A stretch of 61,750 nt of DNA, taken from contig NZ_WKKH01000030.1 of NCBI RefSeq assembly GCF_009674725.1, forward strand, positions 1 to 61,750. Direction: 5' to 3'. The notes beneath the pieces were generated by a model. That model was not told the origin of the DNA. It ran no database searches and saw only the letters and a program-made list of their open reading frames with translations. Position 1 is the first letter of the stretch. The number at the start of each line of letters is the position of its first letter. The stretch comes from Pedobacter petrophilus. Lineage in GTDB: Bacteria; Bacteroidota; Bacteroidia; Sphingobacteriales; Sphingobacteriaceae. Below, in pieces: positions 51,089 to 60,038 of the stretch. The position numbers and the translations under genes were made by a program.

Positions 51089-51165
51089 AATCGGGAGTGA
51101 AAAAATAAATGTCGGCAGCATGAACGAACCAGAGAATAAAATAAACATCGAATCGGGAAATTAAA

Positions 51166-51993
51166 ATGATCAACTATTTAAAAGAAAGTACATTTGCTGT
51201 TAATGATGTTATCCGAAAAGCATGGAGCATCATGACGAGACATTATTTTTCGATTGCAACGCTATGCTTTCTGATGTTTATCACCGCAAGTGCATCCAGC
51301 CTGATGGCTTTTTTTATTAAGGATGTAAGTCGGGTGTTGAGTTTTTTTATGGTGATTATTTTCATCATGCTTTATTTTACACTCAACCTTTCTTTATTTA
51401 AATATATTTTTCATCTTATTGATAATGAGGATGAAGATGTTACCATTGTTGGTACATTGCCAACGAGACAACAAATTATCCGCTTTTTAATTGCTACCCT
51501 TTATTTTATTGGCTGTATCTTATTTATTGGCCTTATTTTATTTCCGGTTTTGTATGTGCTCGATCCCGTTTTAAGATATCTGGTTAGAATTGGATGGGTA
51601 GAAAGTTTTAAAGCCACCGGGATTATTATTACGCAAGTAGCCGTGGGTATTGGTATTCTGGCATTATTTATTACCTGGTTAAGAATTTCTTTTTTTCCGT
51701 TTTTCATCATCGATAAAAACGTTGGCCCATTCGAATCCATCAAGCTTAGTTTAGCCATTACCAAAGGAAATTTCACTAAAATTTTGTTGTTGTTATTGGT
51801 TTTGGGTGGTGGTTACCTGATCTATCTCTTATTTAACTTTTTACATTGGCCATTTGTGGCTTTTGTTGTGAATATTTTAAGTTCGTTTATTATTGTTCCT
51901 TTATCAAGCGTAGCGTTAACCGTGGCTTATCGTAAAATCGCAGGTGAATATAAGGGTGATGAGCACCCGGATATTTTACATAATATCGTTTAA
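51166..51993 (+). CDS. Integral membrane protein, function unknown (275 aa)
   Basis: About six membrane helices: IATLCFLMFITASASSLMAF, VLSFFMVIIFIMLYFTLNL, LIATLYFIGCILFIGLILF, ITQVAVGIGILALFITW, ILLLLLVLGGGYLIYLLFN and FVVNILSSFIIVPLSSVAL. Between helices 4 and 5 the segment FFIIDKNVGPFESIKLSLAITKGNFTK resembles the conserved loop of membrane proteins related to glycerophosphodiester phosphodiesterase membrane domains or DUF975-like proteins. No function is claimed. It lies between a glycosyltransferase and a GH3-family gene. Confidence 0.7.
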   Translation: MINYLKESTFAVNDVIRKAWSIMTRHYFSIATLCFLMFITASASSLMAFFIKDVSRVLSFFMVIIFIMLYFTLNLSLFKYIFHLIDNEDEDVTIVGTLPTRQQIIRFLIATLYFIGCILFIGLILFPVLYVLDPVLRYLVRIGWVESFKATGIIITQVAVGIGILALFITWLRISFFPFFIIDKNVGPFESIKLSLAITKGNFTKILLLLLVLGGGYLIYLLFNFLHWPFVAFVVNILSSFIIVPLSSVALTVAYRKIAGEYKGDEHPDILHNIV

Positions 51994-52039
51994 TTTACGA
52001 TCCAATTCATTCTATAATTCAAAATTTAGTCATTTAGAT

Positions 52040-53542
52040 ATGGGATTCAAGGCAGCACTAAGTAAACCCTTTGCAGCATTTGCAGTTTGGCAAATCAACA
52101 AATGGAAGAAGAATGCCGTTGCCGCCCAACAGAAAATTCTTCAAAATCTGATCGCCCAGGCAAAACATACCGCATTTGGGAAAGACCATCAGTTCTCTGA
52201 AATTAAAAACTACAGCGATTTTAAGAAAAATGTTCCCGTTCAGGATTATGAAGGATTAAAGCCTTATGTAGATCGTGTAGTAGCCGGCGAAGCTGATGTA
52301 CTTTGGAAAGGCAAACCACTTTATTTTGCCAAAACTTCGGGCACTACCTCTGGTGTAAAATATATTCCGCTTTCAAAAGAGTCTATGCCTGAGCACATTA
52401 AAGCTGCCCGTAATGCGATTCTTACCTACATTAACGAAACAGGTAAAGCTGATTTTGTGAATGGAAAGATGATTTTTTTGCAGGGAAGTCCTGTGCTGAG
52501 CGTAAAAAATGGCATTAATATAGGTCGTTTGTCTGGTATTGTAGCCCATCACGTGCCTGCATATTTACAGAAAAACCGCTTGCCATCTTATGAAACCAAT
52601 ATTATCGAAGATTGGGAAGAAAAGGTGGACGCAATTGTAGGGGAAACTTTGCATGAAGACATGAGCCTCATTTCAGGAATTCCACCCTGGGTACAAATGT
52701 ATTTCGACAAGCTTTCTGAAAAGACAAATGGAAAGAAAATTGGCGGGATTTTTAAAAATTTTAGTTTGTTTATCTATGGAGGTGTAAATTTTGAACCTTA
52801 CCGGGCTAAAATCGAACAAAGCATTGGCAGGAAAATTGATTCGATTGAAACCTATCCGGCGTCTGAGGGGTTTATTGCTTACCAGGATTCACAACGTAAT
52901 AAAGGTTTGTTGTTGCTGGCTGATGCGGGGATCTTTTACGAGTTCATTCCGGCGGATGAATATCATAATGAAAACCCAACCAGATTATCACTCGGAGAGG
53001 TAGAATTAGATATTAACTATGCATTGGTTTTAAACACCAACGCAGGTTTATGGGGCTATAGCATTGGCGATACGGTGAAATTTGTTTCCAGAGATCCATA
53101 CAAGATCGTGGTAACCGGACGAATAAAACATTTTATCTCTGCATTTGGAGAACACGTAATTGGCGAAGAGGTAGAACAGGCTTTGTTAAGTGTGGCGAAT
53201 GAGGAAAAGATAGAAATTACGGAATTTACCGTTGCGCCACAGGTAAATCCTGCAGACAGTTTGTTGCCTTACCACGAATGGTTCGTAGAGTTCTCTACGT
53301 TACCTGAAGACTTAGCTGCATTTAGTCAAAAGGTGGATGAGGCCTTACAGAAGAAAAATATTTATTACTTTGATTTAATAGAAGGAAACATCCTTCAGCC
53401 ATTAATTATACGTACGTTGCAAAAAGATGCCTTTGTAAATTACATGAAAAGTGAAGGAAAATTAGGCGGACAGAATAAAGTGCCACGGCTAAGCAATGAC
53501 CGAAAGCTGGCGGATGGGTTGGAACGGTATATCGTTCACTAA
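52040..53542 (+). CDS. GH3-family acyl-adenylate-forming protein
   Basis: A 500-aa protein of the GH3 family (plant hormone amido-synthetase fold), widespread in Bacteroidota with unknown substrate. The ATP motif FAKTSGTTSG is clear; YPASEGFIAYQ, YSIGDTVKFV and VVTGRIKHFISAFGEHV are the other adenylation motifs. The start is ATG 52040 (MGFKAALSKPFA); the 32 codons upstream overlap the previous gene and are not family-like. Presumably it activates a carboxylic acid as the AMP ester and passes it to an amine. Confidence 0.88.
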   Translation: MGFKAALSKPFAAFAVWQINKWKKNAVAAQQKILQNLIAQAKHTAFGKDHQFSEIKNYSDFKKNVPVQDYEGLKPYVDRVVAGEADVLWKGKPLYFAKTSGTTSGVKYIPLSKESMPEHIKAARNAILTYINETGKADFVNGKMIFLQGSPVLSVKNGINIGRLSGIVAHHVPAYLQKNRLPSYETNIIEDWEEKVDAIVGETLHEDMSLISGIPPWVQMYFDKLSEKTNGKKIGGIFKNFSLFIYGGVNFEPYRAKIEQSIGRKIDSIETYPASEGFIAYQDSQRNKGLLLLADAGIFYEFIPADEYHNENPTRLSLGEVELDINYALVLNTNAGLWGYSIGDTVKFVSRDPYKIVVTGRIKHFISAFGEHVIGEEVEQALLSVANEEKIEITEFTVAPQVNPADSLLPYHEWFVEFSTLPEDLAAFSQKVDEALQKKNIYYFDLIEGNILQPLIIRTLQKDAFVNYMKSEGKLGGQNKVPRLSNDRKLADGLERYIVH

Positions 53543-53544
53543 TT

Positions 53545-53580
53545 CGTCATTGCGAGGAGGCACGACGCGGCAATCTCATT
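53545..53580. repeat. Single-arm copy of the GTCATTGCGAGG element
   Basis: CGTCATTGCGAGG-AGG-CACGACGCGGCAATCT, like one arm of the inverted repeat at 30376-30439 with a few changes. Behind it (53583-53660) lies a mirror-like TTTTTTCTTTTTGATG/TCAAAAAGAAACAAAAAA stretch. No gene is seen between 53543 and 53790. Confidence 0.6.
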
Positions 53581-53790
53581 AAGGTTGTCCTGGCCGGACG
53601 GGCTTTTTTCTTTTTGATGTCAAAAAGAAACAAAAAACACCGGCTGAAAATTTTTGTATTAAAGTTTCTGCATGGGCTTAAATTGTGCATTCCCAAAAAT
53701 TTGTTAGGCCGGATTAAAGCTGAACGAAGAAACATTGCTTAGGCCTAGCTGGGCGGAATGCAATATTATAATAAATGATGTCTATAAGAA

Positions 53791-54972
53791 TTGGACAAAA
53801 AAGAATTAAATTTGAAAAACATAACCATACTAGGTTCTACAGGAAGCATCGGAACTCAGGCCCTTGAAGTTGTTCGGGATAACCCTGATGTTTTCAACAT
53901 AACTGTTTTATCTGCATTAAAAAACTCGGAACTGCTGATTCAGCAGGCCAGGGAATTTAAACCTGAACTCGTAGTGATCTGCGATGAAAGTCAGTATCTG
54001 TACGTAAAAGAATCATTATCATCTTTACCAATAGAGGTATTGGCCGGGGAAGCTACGCTTTCTGAAGTCGCCGCCTATCCAAAAAGTGATATAGTGTTAA
54101 CGGCATTAATGGGTTCGGTAGGGTTAAAACCTACGGTAGCGGCGATTAAAGCTGGAAAAAATATTGCGCTGGCAAACAAAGAAACTTTGGTTGTTGCCGG
54201 AGCATACATTACGGCTTTAGCTGCTGAACATCAGGTAAAAATTCTTCCAGTTGATTCTGAGCACTCGGCTATTTTTCAATGTTTGGCAGGAGAGGAGCAA
54301 AATGAAATTGAAAAAATTTACCTCACTGCATCAGGTGGCCCTTTTTTAGGTAAAGAAAAAGACTTTCTTGCTACTGTAAAAAAAGAACAAGCTTTAAAGC
54401 ACCCAAATTGGGTAATGGGCGCTAAAATAACGATCGATTCTGCAAGTTTAATGAACAAAGGCCTGGAAGTAATTGAGGCAAAATGGTTATTTAACCTCGA
54501 TGTAGATCAGATCGACGTGATTGTGCATCCGCAGTCGGTTATTCATTCCATCGTTCAATTTACCGATGGTTCTATGAAGGCCCAGATGGGCGTTCCGGAT
54601 ATGAAATTGCCCATTCAGTATGCAATAAATTATCCCGACAGGCTAAAAAACAATTTTAAACGTTTTAATTTTCTGGATTATCCAAATTTCAGTTTTCAAA
54701 AAGCTGATCTGGAAACATTCAGAAATCTGGATCTGGCTTTTAAAGCGTTGAGAAAGGGAGGAAACATGCCTTGTATTTTGAATGCGGCAAATGAAATTGT
54801 TGTTGAAGCATTTCTGAAAGATAGAATCGGTTTCCTGCAAATGAGCGACGTTATTGAGCAGTGTATGGCAGAAATTACCTTTGTTGATCAACCACAATTG
54901 ACCGATTATTTAGAAACTGACAAACATAGCCGTATCTTAGCCGGCGAATTAGTAACAAAAAGTAGCATTTAA
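53791..54972 (+). CDS. dxr: 1-deoxy-D-xylulose-5-phosphate reductoisomerase
   Basis: A ~393-aa enzyme converting DXP to MEP with NADPH, the committed step of the non-mevalonate isoprenoid pathway. NADPH motif ILGSTGSIGTQALEV, ALANKETLVVAG, the metal/substrate site LPVDSEHSAIFQCL, TASGGPF, and SLMNKGLEVIEA. No ATG fits: the frame offers TTG at 53791 or TTG at 53812 (just before KNITILGSTG), so a non-ATG start is needed. It is followed by rseP after 30 bp. Confidence 0.95.
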   Translation: MDKKELNLKNITILGSTGSIGTQALEVVRDNPDVFNITVLSALKNSELLIQQAREFKPELVVICDESQYLYVKESLSSLPIEVLAGEATLSEVAAYPKSDIVLTALMGSVGLKPTVAAIKAGKNIALANKETLVVAGAYITALAAEHQVKILPVDSEHSAIFQCLAGEEQNEIEKIYLTASGGPFLGKEKDFLATVKKEQALKHPNWVMGAKITIDSASLMNKGLEVIEAKWLFNLDVDQIDVIVHPQSVIHSIVQFTDGSMKAQMGVPDMKLPIQYAINYPDRLKNNFKRFNFLDYPNFSFQKADLETFRNLDLAFKALRKGGNMPCILNAANEIVVEAFLKDRIGFLQMSDVIEQCMAEITFVDQPQLTDYLETDKHSRILAGELVTKSSI

Positions 54973-55002
54973 CATCTAATATAAAAATATTTAGTAGAGC
55001 AT

Positions 55003-56391
55003 ATGAATGGATTGATTATGGCGGGGCAACTGCTGCTCGGATTGTCTTTATTGGTAATATTACACGAATTAGGGCATTTTCTGGCAGCCAGGGCATTTGG
55101 TATTAAAGTGGAAAAGTTTTATTTATTTTTTGACGCATGGGGTTTTAAACTCTTTAGTTTCAAAAGAGGAGATGTAGAATATGGCGTTGGATGGTTACCG
55201 CTTGGTGGCTACGTAAAAATTGCCGGAATGATTGATGAGAGCATGGATACCGAGCAGATGTCTCAACCCGCTCAACCCTGGGAATTTCGTTCTAAGCCAG
55301 CCTGGCAGCGTTTAATTGTAATGCTTGGCGGTATTATTGTAAATGTAATTGTGGGTATTTTCATTTTTTGGATGCTCACTTTCAATGTTGGGAAAAGCTA
55401 TACCGTAAACGAAAAATTAACTGATGGAATCTCAGTAGGTACGCTTGGTAAAGAAATCGGATTAAAAAATGGTGATAGAATTCTGGCCATTAATGGTAAT
55501 AAATTGATTCGCTTTGAAGATGCTATTTCGAGCAAAGTACTGTTCGACGGTGCACAACTTACCATTTTAAGGGGGAGCCAGACTTTATACGTTTCTGTTC
55601 CGGATACGATTTTAAATAAATTATCTAAAAACGATAAGGAGAATTTTATTAGTCCGCGTTACCGAATGGCAAGTGTGGCAACGGTGCTTTCACCTGATGA
55701 AAAAGCTGATCAGCAGTCATTCTTAGATAAGATTTTCGGACGTAAGTTTGTGAAGCCGGTTTACCCGGCTTATTCAGCAGGCATTAAAGCCGGTGATAGT
55801 ATTTTAGCCGTAAACGGAAAGGCCATTACATTCTTTGACCAGTTTAAAGATGAAGTGTCTGCCCATAAAAATAAACAGATTTCTATTCAGGCTTTGCGTA
55901 AAGGCAAGCCAGTTGATTTTAATTTGAAAGTGGGACCAGAAGGAACCATCGGTATTGCACCTAATTTCATTTTTCCGGAAACGGCGCATGTAGATTTTGG
56001 TTTTGCAGAGTCGCTGCCGGTTGGCGCAGGGATGGCCTGGAGTACGTTCGTAGATAATGCGAAGGGTATTGGTAAAATGATTACCGGCAAGCTGAGTGCA
56101 CGAAATATCAGTAGTCCGATAGGGATTGCGAAAGTTTACGGAAGTACTTTTGATTGGGTAAAATTCTGGACCTTAACCGGTTTAATTTCCATGGCACTGG
56201 CCTTTATGAATTTATTGCCAATTCCGGGACTGGACGGAGGCCACGTGGTGTTTTTATTGATTGAGATGGTACAACGGAAGCCTGTAAGCGAAAAAGTATT
56301 GGAAAAGGCTCAGGTTGTTGGCTTTGTCATCCTGATTTGTTTAATGGTGTTTGCTTTCGGTAATGATATATTAAAATCTTTCGGTAAGTAA
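55003..56391 (+). CDS. rseP: Site-2 membrane metalloprotease RseP
   Basis: A 462-aa M50 protease: zinc motif HELGH in helix 1 (VILHELGHFLAARAFGIKV), a C-terminal NLLPIPGLDGGHVVFLL carrying the third ligand, and two PDZ-like domains between (KEIGLKNGDRILAINGN; AGIKAGDSILAVNGKAI). It cleaves membrane-bound regulators such as anti-sigma factors. It follows dxr directly, a common gene order, and ends in a terminator. Confidence 0.95.
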   Translation: MNGLIMAGQLLLGLSLLVILHELGHFLAARAFGIKVEKFYLFFDAWGFKLFSFKRGDVEYGVGWLPLGGYVKIAGMIDESMDTEQMSQPAQPWEFRSKPAWQRLIVMLGGIIVNVIVGIFIFWMLTFNVGKSYTVNEKLTDGISVGTLGKEIGLKNGDRILAINGNKLIRFEDAISSKVLFDGAQLTILRGSQTLYVSVPDTILNKLSKNDKENFISPRYRMASVATVLSPDEKADQQSFLDKIFGRKFVKPVYPAYSAGIKAGDSILAVNGKAITFFDQFKDEVSAHKNKQISIQALRKGKPVDFNLKVGPEGTIGIAPNFIFPETAHVDFGFAESLPVGAGMAWSTFVDNAKGIGKMITGKLSARNISSPIGIAKVYGSTFDWVKFWTLTGLISMALAFMNLLPIPGLDGGHVVFLLIEMVQRKPVSEKVLEKAQVVGFVILICLMVFAFGNDILKSFGK

Positions 56392-56409
56392 AATCAAATT
56401 TATATTATT

Positions 56410-56459
56410 GCCGCAGTTGCGCAGATTTGAATAATCAATCTGAACAACTGCGGCTTTTT
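56410..56459 (+). terminator. Terminator after rseP
   Basis: GCCGCAGTTG ... CAACTGCGGC stem (56410-56454) with an inner AGATT/AATCT stem and a TTTTT run after it. Confidence 0.8.
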
Positions 56460-56474
56460 AATTTAATACCCACC

Positions 56475-57011
56475 ATGAGCGAAGCACAAAAACAACCAGA
56501 TTATTTTGAGTTTTACGAGTTACCTGTTCAGTTTAATCCTGATCAGAATATCGTGAAATCTAAATTTTACGCTTTCAGTAAGAAGTTTCACCCGGATTTT
56601 TATGCCAATGAAAGCGAAGAGAAACAACAAGAAGTGCTGGAATTATCTACCTTGAATAATAAGGCCTATCAAATCCTAAGCAATGCCGGGAAGCGTTTGA
56701 AATATGTATTGGAACTGAAAGGCATCGTTGCAACAGATGAAGGTTATCAATTGCCTCAGGCTTTTTTGATGGAGATGATGGATGTTAATGAGGCTTTGAT
56801 GGATTTGGAATTCGATCCGGATGCTGAAAAACTAAGACAGGTTGCTGAGGAGGTAGGTGCCATAGAAAAACAACTGACTAATGAACTCGAAGAATTGATT
56901 AACCGGTTTGATGTAAATCCAGAATCATCTGAAGAATTGTTCCCAGCGATAAAAGATATTTTTTACCGTCAGAAATACGTGGCGAGATTGAAGGAAAAGC
57001 TTGTGGGGTAG
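56475..57011 (+). CDS. hscB: HscB-like Fe-S assembly co-chaperone
   Basis: A 178-aa J-domain protein: DYFEFYELPVQFNPDQNIVKS, then the HPD tripeptide in KKFHPDFYAN and a helical C-terminal domain (PQAFLMEMMDVNEALMDLEFD) typical of HscB, which binds the scaffold IscU and stimulates HscA. The ME(M/x)xE(V/x)-type region at ~120 fits. The start is ATG 56475 (MSEAQKQPD); the longer frame runs through the rseP terminator. It stands alone, without other isc genes nearby. Confidence 0.85.
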   Translation: MSEAQKQPDYFEFYELPVQFNPDQNIVKSKFYAFSKKFHPDFYANESEEKQQEVLELSTLNNKAYQILSNAGKRLKYVLELKGIVATDEGYQLPQAFLMEMMDVNEALMDLEFDPDAEKLRQVAEEVGAIEKQLTNELEELINRFDVNPESSEELFPAIKDIFYRQKYVARLKEKLVG

Positions 57012-57023
57012 AGTTGAAGGGGC

Positions 57024-57180
57024 AAAGCTGAAAGGCTAAAGCGAAGGGTTGAAACGATAAACGATAAACGACCAACGAGCAACGATAAACGAGCAATGAC
57101 AAACGATAAACGAGCAACGACCAACGGTCCAGAAACTAAAGCGAATGGCTAAAACAATAAACGAGCAACAGTAAACGAAA
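57024..57180. repeat. Large heptamer array (AAAGNNN then AACGNNN)
   Basis: AAAGCTG, AAAGGCT, AAAGCGA (57024-57044), then eleven 7-mers at 57053-57129 of the form AACGATA, AACGACC or AACGAGC with small changes. After a break, AACAATA, AACGAGC, AACAGTA, AACGAAA follow at 57153-57180. No gene is seen between 57012 and 57266. Confidence 0.88.
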
Positions 57181-57266
57181 CTCACACAAAACACTGCAAT
57201 GTCAAATCATTTATTACTTTTTGATTCTGAGACACTTTGATTTACTTTCGGAAAAAAAGAAGTTTC

Positions 57267-57575
57267 ATGAGTTCACTATCTATTTTCCGTAAAGTTGCCG
57301 TTGCTGAGGGAATCTCCTACCTGCTGTTATTATTTGTAGCTATGCCTTTAAAATACTGGGCTAATTTGCCATTGTATGTGAAGTATACCGGGTGGGCTCA
57401 TGGTTTATTGTTTGTGCTATATGGTGCGACTTTAGTTATGGCCTGGCAAGAGCAAAAGTGGAAATTTGGTAAGGCAGTGTTAATTTTTCTAGCTTCATTA
57501 TTGCCATTTGCACCTTTTCTTGTTGATCGAAGACTAAAAGACGAACGGCCTGGAACTGTAAACAGCAGTTTGTAA
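57267..57575 (+). CDS. DUF3817-family membrane protein
   Basis: A 102-aa inner-membrane protein with three helices (VAVAEGISYLLLLFVAMPLKY; WAHGLLFVLYGATLVMAW; AVLIFLASLLPFAPFLVDRR). The AEGISYLLL start and LPFAPFLVDRRL end are typical of DUF3817 (YdzA-like); function unknown. Start ATG 57267 (MSSLSIFRKV). Confidence 0.85.
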   Translation: MSSLSIFRKVAVAEGISYLLLLFVAMPLKYWANLPLYVKYTGWAHGLLFVLYGATLVMAWQEQKWKFGKAVLIFLASLLPFAPFLVDRRLKDERPGTVNSSL

Positions 57576-57665
57576 GCAGGTTATAGAATATTTTAAATGA
57601 AAGTAAAAATATTCTTGTGATTTACGCATTCATTTTTTACATTTGCAACCCCGCACAATAAGAAT

Positions 57666-57745
57666 GCCCAGTTGGCGGAATTGGTAGACGCGCTGGTCTC
57701 AAACACCTGTGGGAAACCGTGCCGGTTCGACTCCGGCACTGGGTA
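57666..57745 (+). tRNA. tRNA-Leu (CAA), integration site
   Basis: Acceptor GCCCAGT/ACTGGGT, D-arm with GGAATTGGTAGAC, anticodon CAA (57700-57702) in loop CTCAAAC, T-arm GCCGG-TTCGACT-CCGGC, discriminator A; CCA not encoded. The anticodon stem CTGGT/ACCTG carries a U-U mismatch (57694 with 57708). The 3' half is overlapped in antisense by the recombinase gene. Confidence 0.93.
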
Positions 57746-59285
57746 CAAAGCCGTGATCACTACGAATTTTCGTTCTGACACGGCTTTTTTTATTGCCTAA
57801 TTTGCTGTTTATCAGATAAATAAGTTGCGCTGCTTCGTTCACTTTTCTGGTTCGATGTACCTGTCCGTCAAAACTCCATTTTTCGGTAAAGATCGAACCG
57901 ATCATATCCCTCTGCCTCCGAATATCTGCGTTTAAATACAATAGATCAAGCTTTTTAAGGTTTTCTATTGCTTTATACACAACTTTATCAATATCAATTG
58001 TCGCAGCACTATTCGCAAGGAAATCGTTCAACTTTACTTCCAGTCTGGCAATTTTTTCCTCCGCTTCACTTTTAATTAATTTATAATCAGACCCACTAAT
58101 ATCGTCGGTCAGCAAAAGTTCCCTGGCTTTAGTAATACGGTTGTTGTTTTCCGTGATCTCAGTTATAAACTTCTTACGTTCGTTTCTCAAATATCCTGTT
58201 CCACCTTGATACAAATCCAATATTACTTCTGTATACAATTCGGCCATGCCTGGCTTTGGAATAAATTCACGCAGTTTGTCTACAAAAGCCATATTGACCG
58301 GCTCTGCCTTATAACGCACACCGCAAGATGGCTGACAATGATAGTAATGATAATAATTATTCCTTCCCTTAGACGCGCTGCCGGTCAGTAAACGGGTACA
58401 ACGATTACAGTTTAGAAAACCTCTTAACGGCAATTTATCGGGCGTAACAACCAGCACTCCATGAGAACTATTGATGCCAATGTCCCTCACCCTGCCGTCC
58501 ATTACTTCTTGTGCTTTGTAAAACAATGCTTCTGATATCAGCGGCTCGTGTAAACCTTGTACCATCTGTTCATCTTCATTCTTATAAGCAGCTACTAAAA
58601 CTTTTCCGCAATATCCCACATTCCTTAAAGCCGTTCTGAAACTGGTTGCACTACATTTCAAGCCCCGGTGAACTGCCATTTTCCAAATTTCCTGGGTAGT
58701 GAATACGCCTTCAGCAATCTGCTCAAAAGCCCAACGCATATGGGAAGCTTCCGGTTCATCTATTGCTACGTATTTTGTTCCATTCTCCCTTGTTCTATTA
58801 ATATATCCAGGTGGCGCAACGCCTAACCAGCGACCTTCTTTTCTCGCCTGGCGCATACCATGCTTGACGTTCAGGGCCCTACGGTCATTTTCAATCTCCG
58901 GTGTGGTCAGATAAACAGCCAACATCATCTTGTTTTCCGGCACGTTCATATCAAGTGGCTGTTCAATAGCCTGCGGTTCTACACCTATCTTTCGTAGGGT
59001 ACTTATCATTTGGTAGGCATCACTGGCATTCCGGCTGAACCTGTCCCATTTGGTAAATAATACGAGATCGGTTTTACCCTTTGATTTCTTCAGCTCGCGA
59101 AGCAAATTCTTCCATTCCGGTCGTTCAAATGTTTTCGCTGAATGATCTTCAAAAATGATCTTTCTAACTTTGATAGTATTGATTTCACAGTACTTTAATA
59201 GTACGTCTTCCTGTAGCCGCTGGGAGTATCCTTTATCGGCCTGCTCGTCAGTACTTACCCTTATATATAAATCAGCTATCCTCAT
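57699..59285 (-). CDS. Large serine recombinase (integrase)
   Basis: A 528-aa serine recombinase. The resolvase-type catalytic domain (residues 1-~145) has the nucleophile Ser11 in YIRVSTDEQADKGYS and FTKWDRFSRNASDAYQM. The recombinase domain (~155-265) is followed by a zinc ribbon with CNRCTRLL...CQPSCG and a coiled coil. The last ~25 codons (RTKIRSDHGFVPSAGVEPAR onward) are read through the tRNA-Leu terminator and antisense to the tRNA itself, ending at the anticodon. It integrates the element into tRNA-Leu. Confidence 0.92.
   Translation of the reverse strand: MRIADLYIRVSTDEQADKGYSQRLQEDVLLKYCEINTIKVRKIIFEDHSAKTFERPEWKNLLRELKKSKGKTDLVLFTKWDRFSRNASDAYQMISTLRKIGVEPQAIEQPLDMNVPENKMMLAVYLTTPEIENDRRALNVKHGMRQARKEGRWLGVAPPGYINRTRENGTKYVAIDEPEASHMRWAFEQIAEGVFTTQEIWKMAVHRGLKCSATSFRTALRNVGYCGKVLVAAYKNEDEQMVQGLHEPLISEALFYKAQEVMDGRVRDIGINSSHGVLVVTPDKLPLRGFLNCNRCTRLLTGSASKGRNNYYHYYHCQPSCGVRYKAEPVNMAFVDKLREFIPKPGMAELYTEVILDLYQGGTGYLRNERKKFITEITENNNRITKARELLLTDDISGSDYKLIKSEAEEKIARLEVKLNDFLANSAATIDIDKVVYKAIENLKKLDLLYLNADIRRQRDMIGSIFTEKWSFDGQVHRTRKVNEAAQLIYLINSKLGNKKSRVRTKIRSDHGFVPSAGVEPARFPTGV
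57747..57791 (+). terminator. Terminator of tRNA-Leu
   Basis: AAAGCCGTG (57747-57755) pairs with CACGGCTTT (57779-57787), with an inner ACGAA/TTCGT stem, then a T run. The recombinase frame reads through this hairpin on the other strand. Confidence 0.82.
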
Positions 59286-59318
59286 GATAAATTGTTAATT
59301 ATAATAAAGCAATCAAAG

Positions 59319-59510
59319 TTATTTAGCATTTTGTTTAAATCTGATTTCCAGTGCTTTAAGTTCTGTATCTATGGCTAATTTACCGAATTTATACATAAAA
59401 TCCAAAATTAATTTTGCCTCTTCAAGGCTAACTTTTGTACCATGTTTTTCCAGTATTTCTACTGCTTTAGTGGGTGTTACGTTACGTTTTTGGGAATAGA
59501 TTATTTCCAT
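59319..59510 (-). CDS. Small hypothetical protein upstream of the recombinase
   Basis: A 63-aa mostly helical protein (TPTKAVEILEKHGTKVSLEE, LILDFMYKFGKLAIDTEL). It lies 33 bp before the recombinase on the same strand and is likely co-transcribed. Its size and place would suit a recombination directionality factor, but no such motif can be recognised. Confidence 0.65.
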   Translation of the reverse strand: MEIIYSQKRNVTPTKAVEILEKHGTKVSLEEAKLILDFMYKFGKLAIDTELKALEIRFKQNAK

Positions 59511-59562
59511 GCTTCCTGTTGTTTAGATCACAATATTGCCCACTCTTCAAGTCGGGCGTGGA

Positions 59563-59574
59563 CAACTTGCCTAA
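59563..59574. repeat. 12-bp direct repeat, left copy
   Basis: CAACTTGCCTAA; the identical 12 bp occur at 60929-60940, so the pair brackets the two-gene cargo. Confidence 0.6.
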
Positions 59575-59620
59575 AATAAAAGCTGCTTAATTTTTATATT
59601 GCAGCTTAAAATAGAAACCA

Positions 59621-60022
59621 ATGGAAGCAATGGAATATGAATATTTAATGAGAAGCGTGTATCAATGTGGCAGAGGTGGTGCGCCTGGTGCGGACGCTGA
59701 TTATTACAGAAAGATGGAGCATGCCGAAAGAGCCTACAAGTTAGATGTAGAAAACATCAAAAATCGTGTAATGCGCATTAGCACAAAACCTATTGAAGAC
59801 CTTAAATACGAATACGAAATCGAATGTAATTCTATTTGGCTATACGTGTCAAAGGCCATAAGTAAAGCTACCGAGACTTTTCGTCACAAATTTTCGGACG
59901 CTGAAATCTCGGAATTAAGAAGTTTAACAAAAAGGCCAACTAAACTGAATAAAGAAACAATTGATAAAACTATCGACATAGCAAGTGAGGTTTTCATTAA
60001 ACATGAAATCCAGCCTCAGTAA
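59621..60022 (+). CDS. Hypothetical protein (133 aa), first gene of the TIR module
   Basis: I do not recognise it. Mainly helical, charged, with no signal or membrane segment: an N-terminal Gly-rich stretch (CGRGGAPGADADYYRKMEHA), a central coiled-coil-like part (AYKLDVENIKNRVMRI) and a C-terminal helical part. It lies 16 bp before the TIR gene, so they are probably one operon. A hairpin AAGCTGC/GCAGCTT (59580-59607) with a TATATTG -7-like box in its loop lies before it. It may be a sensor or regulator of the TIR protein, which is inference from position. Confidence 0.7.
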   Translation: MEAMEYEYLMRSVYQCGRGGAPGADADYYRKMEHAERAYKLDVENIKNRVMRISTKPIEDLKYEYEIECNSIWLYVSKAISKATETFRHKFSDAEISELRSLTKRPTKLNKETIDKTIDIASEVFIKHEIQPQ

Positions 60023-60038
60023 TTGACTGGAAACGTAG

